Shown here piece after piece: positions 52,898 through 62,163 of a DNA stretch of 64,000 bases (position 1 is its first letter; each line of letters opens with the position of its first letter). Source of the DNA: Chloroflexi bacterium TSY (GTDB lineage Bacteria > Chloroflexota > Anaerolineae > Caldilineales > Caldilineaceae). Position numbers and translations under genes: made by a program. The notes under the pieces were generated by a model that searched no databases, had not been told where the DNA came from, and saw nothing but the letters and a program-made list of their open reading frames with translations. The DNA is taken from NCBI GenBank assembly GCA_019217005.1, contig JAHBNG010000033.1, forward strand, positions 62,001 to 126,000, in the 5' to 3' direction.

Positions 52898-54953
52898 CTA
52901 CTGCTCACGATACACCTGTATGAGCAGTTCTTTGAATTCATGCGCACTATATGTGTCATGCCACTCTTTTAGATAGATCTCTTTGGGGATCATGAGCACG
53001 CTCAGAGGGCGCTCAGCAACAATCGTCGCGTTTCTGGCTGCTCCACGAATAACGCCTGTATTTCCCAGCGGTGTATAAGGATACACGGGAAATGGTCGGT
53101 AGCCACCCAGCGGCGTGCCGTGGAGACCTTCTGTCAGCGCAACATAGACAAAGCCAGGGGGCGAACCGGCTTCGATGAGCACCTCACCCGCACTCACGTT
53201 AACCAGCTTCACGCCATCAAACGCTTTGTCTGGATCCATTGCTCCGATCTTGTGCCCGGACTCTGCAATCCTGGCCAGGATGCGCACTTTTTTACCTTTG
53301 TCCCATGTTAAATCTTCACCACTGAGATATTTATCTCGCTCTTGGTCACTCATGTTCTGCAAGGATGGAACGGGGCGGCAGCGTCCTTGCAGATAGGGGT
53401 TATTTCGTACCAATTCTTGCGCAACCAGTCTCAGTAGATCCAAATTTCAGGTTTTGAGAGAGAATTCTGGCTAAACAGTTGACATAAATACAAATTTGCC
53501 GGTCGATATCTAGTTTTTGCGTTAGATTTGGGCGATTTTCAGATATGAAATAGGTTGTTTTCTGTAACCGAAATCTGAATAAATGACTCCAAAATCCCTG
53601 CAATCTCGACTGAAAATCGCCAAAAACGCCAAATTTGGATCTACTGAGTCTGGCAAAATCTGGATTGTCGTCTACGCCCTCTAGCAAAATCTGCATTTCT
53701 TCAGCGCTTTTGAGACCCGGATGTGGTGTTAAACGCTGGAATCTGTTGATTACGTCACCCTGAACATCGTTGACCACTTCTGCGGCAGAGTGGACTGCTC
53801 TCTGTAGCGCCACAGCAGAGGCAAACGAACCACGATGAAATGAGATACGTAAGTCACCCTCTTTTGTCACTCCACTGCTGGCAACGTTGGCTTCACCTGC
53901 ACTAAGCGCTAATTCTGCTTCCAGCAAAAAAAGTTGTTCATCAGCTCCTTTTTTGAGTATAAAAATTGCGTTGGCGCTCTGCTGGCTCACAAAAACCTGG
54001 TAGCCGCCGGAGGTGTTGAGGACTGCTCCACGTTGGCGCAGTGCATCCGCGCAGCGCAAGGCGCGCAACGTATCGGTCACGTCATCCACCAACGAAGTGA
54101 CATCTGGTTGGTCGGATGTCAACCACGCAAAGGCTTCACGGGAAAAGTCACCGTAATGGCGGCTCAGATTGCGTTTGATTTGAGCGGCCTGGCCGTCGAA
54201 TTCAGAAAGGTTCGCTAATTCGGCTTCTGCGATTCGCAAAGTCTGTACTAACGATTCGATCTCAGATGTTGCGAGTTGTAACGTCTGCGCTTGTTCCAGT
54301 TTTTTTCTCTCCTTCGCTACCCGCTGTTGTTGATAGAGAAAAGCGAGAGGTGTCGCGATGGTTGTCTGCATCGTTTGACGCAAAAACTCTGCATCGTTGA
54401 GTGTGCTAATGGGCACCTTGCTCTTGCTGTGACAAACACACATGGCCAATAATTCCCGCAAGACAACCTTGGGGTTCTGTTTCAGCACACCGTTGTCGGC
54501 TAGATTGAGCAGACGCCACGCCACATTGCCCCAATTCTCTGCCCAGATGGTTTCAACAATTGGTTCAATTTCGTGTTGGAAAACAGTCTGTGCAGCAAAT
54601 TCAGCGTGCATGGCTCGGCCAAACGGGGAAAAGTCGGCCATACCAATATCGTGTAGGTAGGCAACCATGACACCATAGCCCTGCATAAAGACTAGGTGGC
54701 TGGCGTTGCGTTCTGGGATGAGCACACCATTGATTACCTTTAGCACTTGCAGAATCTGTTGGGCAACATCTCGTACGTGAACCACCCCATGATCTGCATA
54801 AAGAGCGACATGTTCGTCTGGATTTTCAAGAAAGGTTTGATCTTGGGCAAGTTGATCTAGATGTGCCTGTGCATTAATTCGCGCGTAGTAATACTCTTCT
54901 ATCTTCTCGCGAATCTGACGTGGCAGGTACTTATCCAATTCTATGGACGTCAT
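52898..54953 (-). pseudogene. HD-domain/cyclic-nucleotide-binding protein, split by MITE-A copy 3
   Basis: The 5' part (54953-about 53650) has an HD phosphohydrolase-like domain: 'HVALYADHGVVHVRDVAQQI' and 'VMVAYLHDIGMADFSPFGRAMHAEF' supply the His/HD metal ligands, followed by a helical region and a beta domain ('KEGDLRISFHRGSFASAVALQRAV'). The 3' part (about 53431-52898) is a CNB-like domain ('FDGVKLVNVSAGEVLIEAGS', 'RGAARNATIVAERPLSVLMI'). MITE-A adds 220 bp net, so the two halves lie in different frames. Removing it gives 611 residues reading 'NPDFARLVAQELVRN'. In the current state the 5' part would carry a ~73-residue MITE tail. The 3' part could only start at the TTG at 53443 inside the MITE. 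The role was likely nucleotide-second-messenger hydrolysis or sensing. Confidence 0.75.
53432..53646 (-). mobile_element. MITE-A copy 3, inserted in a coding sequence
   Basis: 215 bp, same orientation relative to its host gene as copy 2. On the coding strand both flanks read AGACT, a perfect 5 bp duplication, within the reconstructed palindrome CCAGACTGG. The host frame enters at the same phase as in copy 2 (A-R-L-S-R-S-K). Confidence 0.9.
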
Positions 54954-55057
54954 GGTGTATCACCAACTCCATTCGTTTAAAGCTATATCGTCTCCCATGT
55001 TTTACGGCCCTTTGCGAATGAGAGAATGAAGTGACAAACGGTAGGGGCATGAGAGGG

Positions 55058-55120
55058 GCATGAGGTCGGGCGGAAGGTGCTTTCATCTATACGGAAATCA
55101 CCATTTGCCCGACCTCATGC
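55058..55120. repeat. 14 bp stem inverted repeat GCATGAGGTCGGGC
   Basis: GCATGAGGTCGGGC (55058-55071) pairs with GCCCGACCTCATGC (55107-55120) across 35 nt, with an extra direct copy of GGGGCATGAG just before. It lies upstream of the HD-CNB gene and downstream of the CYTH gene. It is either a terminator of the latter or a small mobile hairpin. Confidence 0.6.
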
Positions 55121-55196
55121 TTGTCTATCCGTGACGAATCTTGTCGCCAGCTTTCCCTCTCTGCTCTCTTTGTTTTCCGATTTGTGAAGAGCTTTC

Positions 55197-56327
55197 TTAC
55201 GCGATTCCATCCAAAGAACCAGCAGCTATCGCAGCATTGTAATAGCGCTCATCATCAGTTACTTCGCGTTCGACCTGAACAAAAGGCGGCATCTCAATGG
55301 TTTCATCCTTGTTGGCCCCCACTTCCAACAGTTGAAGTTCAGGATGTGGATCGATGAAAGTGTCCAAATCATAATTTAGGCCATTCCAGTTGAAGACATG
55401 ACGCTGTTTTTTGATAATGCGCCGGCTGCGATCTGCAGTAGGCATGAGTGTCTTATAATATTCGTCACGGCTGACAATGCGCTCGATCTCTACGCGTTCG
55501 CCATGTTCTAGCGGTCGTTTGATGGTGTGGACATAGGTAAAATTATCGTCCTGTCTGCGCCGACGCAATCGCGACTCTGAACCATCCGCTGTGTGTAAAT
55601 AGAGTTGAACGAGCTCCAATTCGTCATGCTCAACAGGAAGTCCATCTGTCATGTCAACTTTCACCAAGAACTTTCGTTCGATCTCAACCGGTTCTGGTAT
55701 GTCAAGCACCTGGCAGACTGTCGCGACCACACGCCGGATCTTCTGTTCAAAGCTGGTGCTATTGTCGATGACCGTCAACTGTGGATGATTTTTCCAAGCA
55801 TCTCGCAGTCGTAGATCTACGGCGCGGGCCTCGTCTGGGGTTTCGTATCGGGCTTCATTGCCACTCAGTGTGTAGAATTCTTCGGCTCCCTCAGCAGCTG
55901 TCATCATATGGATGACGGCGTCGTAGCGTCGCTCGCTGATATCCTCCTCTCGCCACCGATCGCGCCACCGATGTTCGTCTAGCAGCATCTCCCAGTCGTT
56001 GGCCGGCAAATATGCCTGGACATCCATCACGCCGCGGTCGCAAATGACAACCGCTGGCTTGCCATCCAATTGCGCCATTTCCATAAAACTGTCTTCCAGG
56101 TTCTGAATCAACGTAAGCATCTTATCAGAGAGCGAAACGCGTTGTAGTGGTGTGAGATTATCCAGCGTAATGCCACCTTCGAAGAGCATCGTCGGTACCT
56201 CGGGCACTAGATAGACATTGTAACCAAGTGCGGAAATCCGCTCCGAGAGGTGAGAAAGTGCGGTGGTTTTGCCTCCGCAGGGTCCGCCAGTCAATACAAT
56301 ACGATAGACAGGTGGTTTTTGTGCCAT
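55197..56327 (-). CDS. P-loop NTPase (AAA_28)-CYTH fusion protein
   Basis: 376 residues. N-terminal P-loop: 'IVLTGGPCGGKTTALSHL' (Walker A), 'AVVICDRGVMDVQAYLP' (Asp-Arg kinase motif) and a lid-like Arg-rich helix. The C-terminal CYTH domain starts 'EPVEIERKFLVKVD' with the ExExK signature and continues with alternating charged strands ('ESRLRRRRQ', 'TYVHTIKRP', 'GERVEIERIV', 'LDTFIDP', 'QVEREVTDDERYYN') that form the triphosphate tunnel. CYTH enzymes cleave tripolyphosphate or thiamine triphosphate, or act as class IV adenylate cyclases. The kinase-CYTH pairing resembles plant TTM1/2 and the eukaryotic TRPL14-like proteins. It lies within the nucleotide-signalling run. Confidence 0.8.
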   Translation of the reverse strand: MAQKPPVYRIVLTGGPCGGKTTALSHLSERISALGYNVYLVPEVPTMLFEGGITLDNLTPLQRVSLSDKMLTLIQNLEDSFMEMAQLDGKPAVVICDRGVMDVQAYLPANDWEMLLDEHRWRDRWREEDISERRYDAVIHMMTAAEGAEEFYTLSGNEARYETPDEARAVDLRLRDAWKNHPQLTVIDNSTSFEQKIRRVVATVCQVLDIPEPVEIERKFLVKVDMTDGLPVEHDELELVQLYLHTADGSESRLRRRRQDDNFTYVHTIKRPLEHGERVEIERIVSRDEYYKTLMPTADRSRRIIKKQRHVFNWNGLNYDLDTFIDPHPELQLLEVGANKDETIEMPPFVQVEREVTDDERYYNAAIAAGSLDGIA

Positions 56328-56364
56328 TGTTTATAGCTCCTTATTTATTGTGGTCGTAACATCA

Positions 56365-57135
56365 TCAATACAATTCTGAAATCATTGAGAATGCTGCAGC
56401 GCCCGCCAACACGACTACGAGATCGTAACCGATCAACAGCGTGACGATGAAGCCCCATTCGCTAGAGAGTGGCTGACGCAGGGCCAGAGACATCATCTGC
56501 CCAGCCAGCGCAATCACAGGGATGACGACAGGCATTACCATCATCGGCAACAGCAGCTCTTTTCCACGTTTATTTATCACAAAGGCGGCCGCCAATGCAC
56601 CTACACCAATAAAGCCAATGGTCCCTAAAACTAGCGCAAGTAGAGTGCCAAGCGAATCAACCGGCCAGCGCGTCACAAACGAAAAGCAGATCAACACCAC
56701 AATTTCGGCAATCAGGCTGACCACTACGTTGCTGGCCAGCTTGCCAAAGTAGATGGCGCTGTGATTGATGGGGGACATCAAAAGTGCGTGCCAGCCACCC
56801 GATTCGAGTTCTTGATTATAGCTCTGGCTGAGCCCCAACGTTCCAATTAAGGCGAAGATCACCCACATGACACCAGGGGCGACCGTGAGAAAGTCCAGCT
56901 GAAAGAGACCGAGCGTTACGTAAAACGTGACAAAGATCAGCAGCCCAAAGACGCCCCACACGGCCAGAATCCGCCGGCCGCGTGCTTCGGAACGAAGATC
57001 TTTGGCGGCAATGAAAGCGACAAGCCGGATGAACTCTCCACCACGATCCAGCCAATCTATCCACCTTGTATAGAACGATACTCTTTCGTGTTCAATATCA
57101 TTGTGTTCAGTATCATTGTGTTCAGTCATCGTCAT
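56365..57135 (-). CDS. ccmB: Heme exporter membrane protein CcmB
   Basis: 256 residues with six membrane helices. The first begins after 'DLRSEARGRRILAVWGVFGLLIFVTFYV', the family's N-terminal motif (KDLRxExR), followed by 'GVMWVIFALIGTLGLSQSYNQELESGGWHALLMSPI' and 'LLLPMMVMPVVIPVIAL'. With CcmA it forms the ABC exporter that releases heme-CcmE for cytochrome c maturation. Its start overlaps the ccmA stop region by 14 bp. The first ~35 residues contain 'EHNDTEHNDIEHE' from a small tandem repeat (57105-57125), so translation may start later. Confidence 0.85.
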   Translation of the reverse strand: MTMTEHNDTEHNDIEHERVSFYTRWIDWLDRGGEFIRLVAFIAAKDLRSEARGRRILAVWGVFGLLIFVTFYVTLGLFQLDFLTVAPGVMWVIFALIGTLGLSQSYNQELESGGWHALLMSPINHSAIYFGKLASNVVVSLIAEIVVLICFSFVTRWPVDSLGTLLALVLGTIGFIGVGALAAAFVINKRGKELLLPMMVMPVVIPVIALAGQMMSLALRQPLSSEWGFIVTLLIGYDLVVVLAGAAAFSMISELY

Positions 57136-58048
57136 CTTCCGCCCATTGATCGAGAACTTGGCGGTACCTAGATTGCAGCACCGTCAACGAGATCGCACGA
57201 CTCTCGGCTTCGTATACAATACGACCTCCAGCCAGAATGATCAGGCGGTCAGAGTGGATCAGGCTGTGGACTGGATCGTGGCTTGTGAAGAGAAGTGTGT
57301 GACCCAGCCTTTTTAAGTCATCTAGCAACATGTCTAGACGCTCGGCTGCTCTCATGTCGAGACCGGTATATGGTTCATCCAACAGTACGAGATCCGGGTC
57401 ATGCATCAAAGCTCGTGCGATTGCGACACGTTGACGCTGACCGTGGGAGAGCGACCTGACTAGGACATCTTGCTTACTGTGCAACCGAACGTGGGCTAAA
57501 AGCTCATTTGCTCTCTCTGGCCACATGAGAATGCCATACAAGCGACCAAAGAAGGCCAGATTCTCCCACACGGTTAGGTGTGGATAGAGAAATGCTGTGT
57601 GAGCAACCAACCCAACCTGACGACGCACTGCAACCGGGTCCGTCCGTAGCGACCTATTGCCCACAACTACATCGCCCGCAGTCGGCTGGACCAACGTCGC
57701 CAGAATATGTAGAAGTGTTGTTTTGCCTGCGCCATTCGGACCAAGTATACCAATAGAGGCTCCAGCTGGCACAGCCAACGACACGTTGATCAATGCCCAC
57801 TGGGATTCATACTGATGAGACACAGACTCGATCGCAAGTGCGCGCCGATGCGGCTGACTGCCGTTCGGATGAATATTGGCAATGCGCTCGATGTTGCCTG
57901 TTTGTCGTCGATGCTGCCCAGCCCGCGAGTTACGCCCCAATGAACCAACTAACATAAGCAAGAGCAGGCCCACAATCAAGATCAACAACTCGTCCCACGT
58001 TACTCGAACACTATGCAACTGAGGAACTAGATCGATGTTTAAGAACAT
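57122..58048 (-). CDS. ccmA: Heme ABC exporter ATPase CcmA-like, with N-terminal membrane helix
   Basis: 308 residues. ABC motifs: Walker A 'ILGPNGAGKTTLLHILATL', signature 'SLSHGQRQRVAIARAL', Walker B 'LVLLDEPYTGLDMRA', switch 'LFTSHDP'. The pairing and overlap with ccmB identify it as CcmA. About 85 residues precede the ABC domain, including a hydrophobic span 'LLILIVGLLLLMLVGSLG', which ordinary CcmA (~210 residues) lacks. This is either a real anchor or, if translation starts internally, untranslated leader. CcmC, CcmE and CcmF are not in the window. Confidence 0.8.
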   Translation of the reverse strand: MFLNIDLVPQLHSVRVTWDELLILIVGLLLLMLVGSLGRNSRAGQHRRQTGNIERIANIHPNGSQPHRRALAIESVSHQYESQWALINVSLAVPAGASIGILGPNGAGKTTLLHILATLVQPTAGDVVVGNRSLRTDPVAVRRQVGLVAHTAFLYPHLTVWENLAFFGRLYGILMWPERANELLAHVRLHSKQDVLVRSLSHGQRQRVAIARALMHDPDLVLLDEPYTGLDMRAAERLDMLLDDLKRLGHTLLFTSHDPVHSLIHSDRLIILAGGRIVYEAESRAISLTVLQSRYRQVLDQWAEDDDD

Positions 58049-58062
58049 GATTCAGACAGATT

Positions 58063-59424
58063 CTAACCTGGACGCGTCACTGTCGCGGTCTCTGCGGTAC
58101 GTTCAGCGGCCACCTTTGCCATCTCGCTCATGCTGGCTTCCGACGAATCCATCAGACCACCAAATGTCGTGTGATCCAGACCCAATACTTCCACATCATC
58201 TATCGCGCGCACGGTAGCAATGCGCCGCTCACCGTTGATCAACTCAACCTCACCAAAATATTGACCGGTACCCAACTGCGTGATGACGACCTCTGGTTTG
58301 CCTTCATCCTGCCGCACCACCTCGACATCGCCCTTGGTGATGATGTAGAATTTATCGGGGAGATCACCCTGCCGCACAATGGTTTCGCCAGCACGATAGC
58401 GGGCCGGTTCCAGCTTGCGTGTGGCAGATACTTGCATCTCCTCAGTGAGTTCGGGTAATGCCTGTGCCAGATAGATGTTGCGGGTGCGCCGCACTTCTAC
58501 AAGATAGGCAATGAGCAAAGGGAAGAAGACAAAGTTATTGTACCAGAAGTGGAGCTGCGGTCGGGCAAGAAAGAGATCGGGCGATGCGCCAAGCAACGTC
58601 TGCACCAAGCCACCGCGTCCCATGATGCCGTTCTTGCCCCCAGCGCCATAGAAATTGACCAGTAGTTCCTCTGTACCGACCGGATGCGCGGTAACGATTT
58701 TTCCCTCCACTGTTGTGGCCCACAACTGCTTGACGCCGTTGAAGACCAACTCGGTGTCAAAGAAGAAGATATAGCTAATGAACAGATGTTCAATACCATG
58801 AATGCTCACCACGATGAGTGCGATCCAGAGCCATATATTTCTGGGAAATTTCATTAAAAGCCACGCAGTCGTTAACCAACCAAGTAACTCCCAGATCAGA
58901 TGGACGATCTCCAGATCCAATTGACCAAGAACGCCACAAGCGGCGGGACCAACGACTTCGTTGCCATTTGCATCCAATGCTGGTTGCCCGGTGGCTTTGT
59001 CTGCCTTAACAACCCATTGAGTAGAGAGTCCAGTGGGTGCCTCGTCTGCGGGACGCAGACCGGCTGCTATTGCACGTTCGTAATTTGCACCTGCGTCGAG
59101 AGGAGGCGGACAGGCCAACGTCCCATTCATAAAAGAGAGCTGTGTGACTTGCGTAAAATGCTCACCGACATGACCAAGCTGCATCAATACAATGATCGTA
59201 AAGACGGCGATCACGTTATAGTGTTTTACTTTCCAGATGCCCTCCATAAAGATCACGGGAATCCAGGGCAGAAGGGTGTAAATGGCGATTAGGTAGAGCG
59301 GATATCCCAGAAAAATCGCGCCCATTTGTAGGATATAGGAAGTCAGTGCCGTAATAACAATTGTCTTCATCGGTACGCGACGCACCGATACGAGGTTTTC
59401 CAACGTTGCAAGCATGGAGGACAT
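58063..59424 (-). CDS. Polytopic membrane protein with C-terminal cyclic-nucleotide-binding domain
   Basis: 453 residues. About six to seven membrane helices (e.g. 'YILQMGAIFLGYPLYLIAIYTLLPW', 'NIWLWIALIVVSIHGIEHLFISYIFF') come first and match no transporter I can name; conserved His residues lie in 'QLGHVGEHFTQVTQL'. The last ~130 residues form a CNB domain: 'LEPARYRAGETIVRQGDLPDKFYIITKGDVEVV' and the phosphate-binding cassette 'GQYFGEVELINGERRIATVRA' with the Glu and Arg that bind the cyclic-phosphate ribose. A membrane activity gated by cAMP/cGMP is likely. It is the third CNB gene downstream of the cyclase. Confidence 0.8.
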   Translation of the reverse strand: MSSMLATLENLVSVRRVPMKTIVITALTSYILQMGAIFLGYPLYLIAIYTLLPWIPVIFMEGIWKVKHYNVIAVFTIIVLMQLGHVGEHFTQVTQLSFMNGTLACPPPLDAGANYERAIAAGLRPADEAPTGLSTQWVVKADKATGQPALDANGNEVVGPAACGVLGQLDLEIVHLIWELLGWLTTAWLLMKFPRNIWLWIALIVVSIHGIEHLFISYIFFFDTELVFNGVKQLWATTVEGKIVTAHPVGTEELLVNFYGAGGKNGIMGRGGLVQTLLGASPDLFLARPQLHFWYNNFVFFPLLIAYLVEVRRTRNIYLAQALPELTEEMQVSATRKLEPARYRAGETIVRQGDLPDKFYIITKGDVEVVRQDEGKPEVVITQLGTGQYFGEVELINGERRIATVRAIDDVEVLGLDHTTFGGLMDSSEASMSEMAKVAAERTAETATVTRPG

Positions 59425-59444
59425 ATGATTGATAGCTCCTGAAC

Positions 59445-59714
59445 TTAAAGGGTGTTGCGATTTTTGCGACGATTACGAAAGATCATGGCAATGAAAATGG
59501 CATCGATCACAATGGTCAGAGCAATAACAGCATAGAGCAGTGGTAGATGTGCCACCCAGTCAGCTGCGGTCAACTCTCGCCCCTGTTCTTGCTGAACTCC
59601 CGCCGCGTTCAGCGCCGGGTCCGTAACAGGGAAGGAACTGGCCTCTACGACGCTCACGGCACAAATGACTAGCACAAGCGTAACTAATATTAGACTTTCC
59701 TTACGATACGGCAT
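59445..59714 (-). CDS. Small membrane protein, unknown
   Basis: The ATG at 59714 is favoured by the CAGGAG ribosome site. 89 residues: a signal-type helix ('LILVTLVLVICAVSVVEASS', cleavage near ASS), ~40 extracytoplasmic residues ('DPALNAAGVQQEQGRELTAAD') and a C-terminal anchor ('LPLLYAVIALTIVIDAIFIAMIF') with a basic tail 'RNRRKNRN'. No family is recognised. It lies 20 bp upstream of the CNB membrane protein gene, so it is probably its co-expressed accessory subunit. Confidence 0.6.
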   Translation of the reverse strand: MPYRKESLILVTLVLVICAVSVVEASSFPVTDPALNAAGVQQEQGRELTAADWVAHLPLLYAVIALTIVIDAIFIAMIFRNRRKNRNTL

Positions 59715-59813
59715 ATTTATCTCCTGTGGTTGGTTTAACAAATAACGGGTCTATGCGACAAAGTGGACCAAATTGTAGACCGTCCTTGTAAGGCTCTGTC
59801 GCGTAGAGCCCAA

Positions 59814-59912
59814 ATAACTAAACAGGACTTACGCAGAACCCTCTCGTACGGGCTCGATATATCAAGCCCGTACGAGAAAAGGCGAATCACATTGCGCGTA
59901 GATCCTGGAAAA
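59814..59912. mobile_element. MITE-like hairpin element (CAGGACTTACGC end)
   Basis: A perfect stem TCTCGTACGGGCT (59842-59854) / AGCCCGTACGAGA (59865-59877) with an inner GATATATC palindrome is nested in an imperfect outer repeat, CAGGACTTACGC at 59814 against CAGGATCTACGCGC (reverse strand, 59912). The 'ggacttacgca' end resembles common bacterial MITE termini. It separates the DUF3307 gene from the small membrane protein gene. Confidence 0.45.
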
Positions 59913-59959
59913 TGATTTTCATTCATATTGTATCTCTACGAGCGAAATCAGGCTGCTTC

Positions 59960-60631
59960 TTAACGCATGATTAGAACGCCCAACATGACACTTACCACAA
60001 CACCGATATCAATCAACAGCGCACGCCAGCGGTAAGGGCAAGCGAGGTCGAACCAGTGTAAGCCCAATGCCACCACCACAGCAGTGAGCCCCCATAAGTT
60101 CCAGCCAAGCAACACAACGCTAAAAAGCACGGCACGGCTCATCAACCGCGGCCATAATTGGGCCGATACCCATTGCTGATAATCCTTATCTTTGTAGAAG
60201 AGTACGCGCTCGGTAACAAACCAAGCATGAGTAACCAGCGTAAAAGCACAAGCGTAAACGAGCCATAGCCCGTTGTCGGCCAAAGGCAATTCATGATTGA
60301 GCCACGCTAACCAGAGGGTGACACCCACAATGGAAGCAATGTGCAATCCCTGATCCTGAAGGTAACCAAGGATCACCCAATGCGGCCAGCGATTGGAAAA
60401 ATAGTTTTTCCACGTATCGATACCAAAGTGCACAACCGTTATTACCAGAACCCCCCAAAAGGTGGGATGGGGTGCGACCTGCAGGACGCCAAATATCACC
60501 ACTAACATGGTCGCTAGATGGATAGCAACGTGCATGACTAGTCCCGTCAGCGTTTTCTTCGCCTGGACCATCGCATCCGTCTGCAGTGGATAATCGGCAA
60601 GAAGATGAGATAGTAAAAGTGGCCAGAACAT
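59960..60631 (-). CDS. DUF3307 family membrane protein
   Basis: 223 residues, six or so helices. The N-terminal 'FWPLLLSHLLADYPLQTDAMVQAKK' (HLLADYxLQ) and 'HFGIDTWKNYF' (HxxxD/N...K) are the signature motifs of DUF3307. The conserved His/Asp could form a metal site within the membrane. Function is unknown. The gene lies between the MscS-CNB channel (26 bp upstream) and the small membrane protein, within the cyclic-nucleotide run. Confidence 0.8.
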   Translation of the reverse strand: MFWPLLLSHLLADYPLQTDAMVQAKKTLTGLVMHVAIHLATMLVVIFGVLQVAPHPTFWGVLVITVVHFGIDTWKNYFSNRWPHWVILGYLQDQGLHIASIVGVTLWLAWLNHELPLADNGLWLVYACAFTLVTHAWFVTERVLFYKDKDYQQWVSAQLWPRLMSRAVLFSVVLLGWNLWGLTAVVVALGLHWFDLACPYRWRALLIDIGVVVSVMLGVLIMR

Positions 60632-60657
60632 ACTTGCCCTAATAGCTAACTGTGTTA

Positions 60658-62148
60658 CTAGCTCGGTTTACGGTCGCGATGCTCTTCGTTATAATTTTGT
60701 AGTCGGCGTGTATCATCCTCGCTCAACCGCGTCTGCATATCAATCCGTCTGCGCTCCAAGGGTTTTAAGAGCAGTTCCAGAACACTTGCATCAGAAGCCA
60801 GAACTTCTGTGAACGCCTCTTTATCAAAGATTACCATTTCGGTTTCTGTGTTGGCGATAATTGATGCCGAACGCGGTTCGCCAGTTAACAGGCTCATCTC
60901 CCCAATAAAGTCACCCACAGAACGGTTGGCGACATGCACCTGATGACCATTTTCTCCAGCCACATAGATACTCACATCGCCAGACTTGATGATGAACAGT
61001 GAATCGCCCGGCTCCCCTTCGCGCATGAGCCACTCGCCAGCTGTGTAGCGGTGTAAGATCGTCCTTTGGGCAATATGTTGAATCTGTTCATCGGACATTT
61101 CCTCAAAGAGGGCAACCGGTCGCAAGGCATCGACGATCTCGGCATGGCGGGCTTGCTGCTGTTGGTGTGTCCGCTCTGGCGTTACCATGCGCAGGTTTAC
61201 ATCGCGAATTGGGAAGGGGATCGTCATCTCTGCGCGACGCAGGGCATACCAGAGTCGGGTTGAGACGGCATCACGCAACTCATTTTTTTGTGCATAATCG
61301 CGATACCAAAAGCGTACTCGATAGTTGATAGCAAAGTCAGCGTACTCTATGAGAATTATTTGCGGTGCCGGTGACGTTTCCACGCCTTCCAACCCAACAA
61401 GCGCTTGAGCCAATATTGCCTTTACCTGACTCGGTGGATGGGTATAGGCCACACCAACAAAGACATCAAAGGCAACGAGCGGACTTGGACGGGAATAGTT
61501 GATAATTTTGTCCTGAGCCACATTCCCGTTGGGCAGAACAACGTACTCATTTTTACGCGTTACAATTGCCAGCGTACGCCAATTCTGGCGCACAACTTTA
61601 CCTTCTTGCCCATCTACCTCTACCCAATCATCTACCTGAAATGGCGCTTCGATCTGAAGAGAAATGCCCGCAAAGAGGCTACTTAATATTTGCTGTAGTG
61701 AGAGTGCAACAATAGCGGAGGCCACCGTTGAGCTAACCAAAAATCCAGTGAGTTCTACCCCAAACACACGGTTGACTACCAGTAATCCAACCCCTAGAAG
61801 CACAAACCAACCAGACAAGTCGAGTAAGAAGTGGGGTATATTGACCCTTTTGGGCTTGATGACAAACTCAATGAGCGTCCACTTTGTCAATTCCATGATT
61901 GCATTGACGGTCAATATCACAGCCGCTGTCAACCCGAGTTGCTGGAACCAAAGGATATCACTAGATGTACCGCTCACCATATTTGGCAGAAAAAAGAGCA
62001 ATTGAAACAAGATTAGCGCCATGGTAGCGGATAGGATCACGCTCCGACTAAAGCGAACGTTTTTAATACGCCACAGGATGATACCACTCAACGTAATGAC
62101 GGCGGCGATAGTTAGGGCTAAGATATTCCAGTTACTCAGTATATTCAC
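60658..62148 (-). CDS. MscS-family channel with C-terminal cyclic-nucleotide-binding domain
   Basis: 496 residues. Four N-terminal hydrophobic spans come before the MscS pore helix ('SSTVASAIVALSLQQILSSLFAG') and the beta domain ('ISLQIEAPFQVDDWVEVDG', 'GKVVRQNWRTLAI', 'VVLPNGNVAQDKIINYS'), and then a cytoplasmic alpha/beta domain. The CNB domain covers the last ~140 residues: 'HRYTAGEWLMREGEPGDSLFIIKSGDVSIYV' and cassette 'GDFIGEMSLLTGEPRSASIIA'. This fits the bacterial cyclic-nucleotide-gated (bCNG) branch of MscS channels, which open on cAMP and largely lost tension gating. It directly follows the CNB-only gene and precedes DUF3307. Confidence 0.9.
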   Translation of the reverse strand: MNILSNWNILALTIAAVITLSGIILWRIKNVRFSRSVILSATMALILFQLLFFLPNMVSGTSSDILWFQQLGLTAAVILTVNAIMELTKWTLIEFVIKPKRVNIPHFLLDLSGWFVLLGVGLLVVNRVFGVELTGFLVSSTVASAIVALSLQQILSSLFAGISLQIEAPFQVDDWVEVDGQEGKVVRQNWRTLAIVTRKNEYVVLPNGNVAQDKIINYSRPSPLVAFDVFVGVAYTHPPSQVKAILAQALVGLEGVETSPAPQIILIEYADFAINYRVRFWYRDYAQKNELRDAVSTRLWYALRRAEMTIPFPIRDVNLRMVTPERTHQQQQARHAEIVDALRPVALFEEMSDEQIQHIAQRTILHRYTAGEWLMREGEPGDSLFIIKSGDVSIYVAGENGHQVHVANRSVGDFIGEMSLLTGEPRSASIIANTETEMVIFDKEAFTEVLASDASVLELLLKPLERRRIDMQTRLSEDDTRRLQNYNEEHRDRKPS

Positions 62149-62163
62149 GAACGTTCCCCGATT

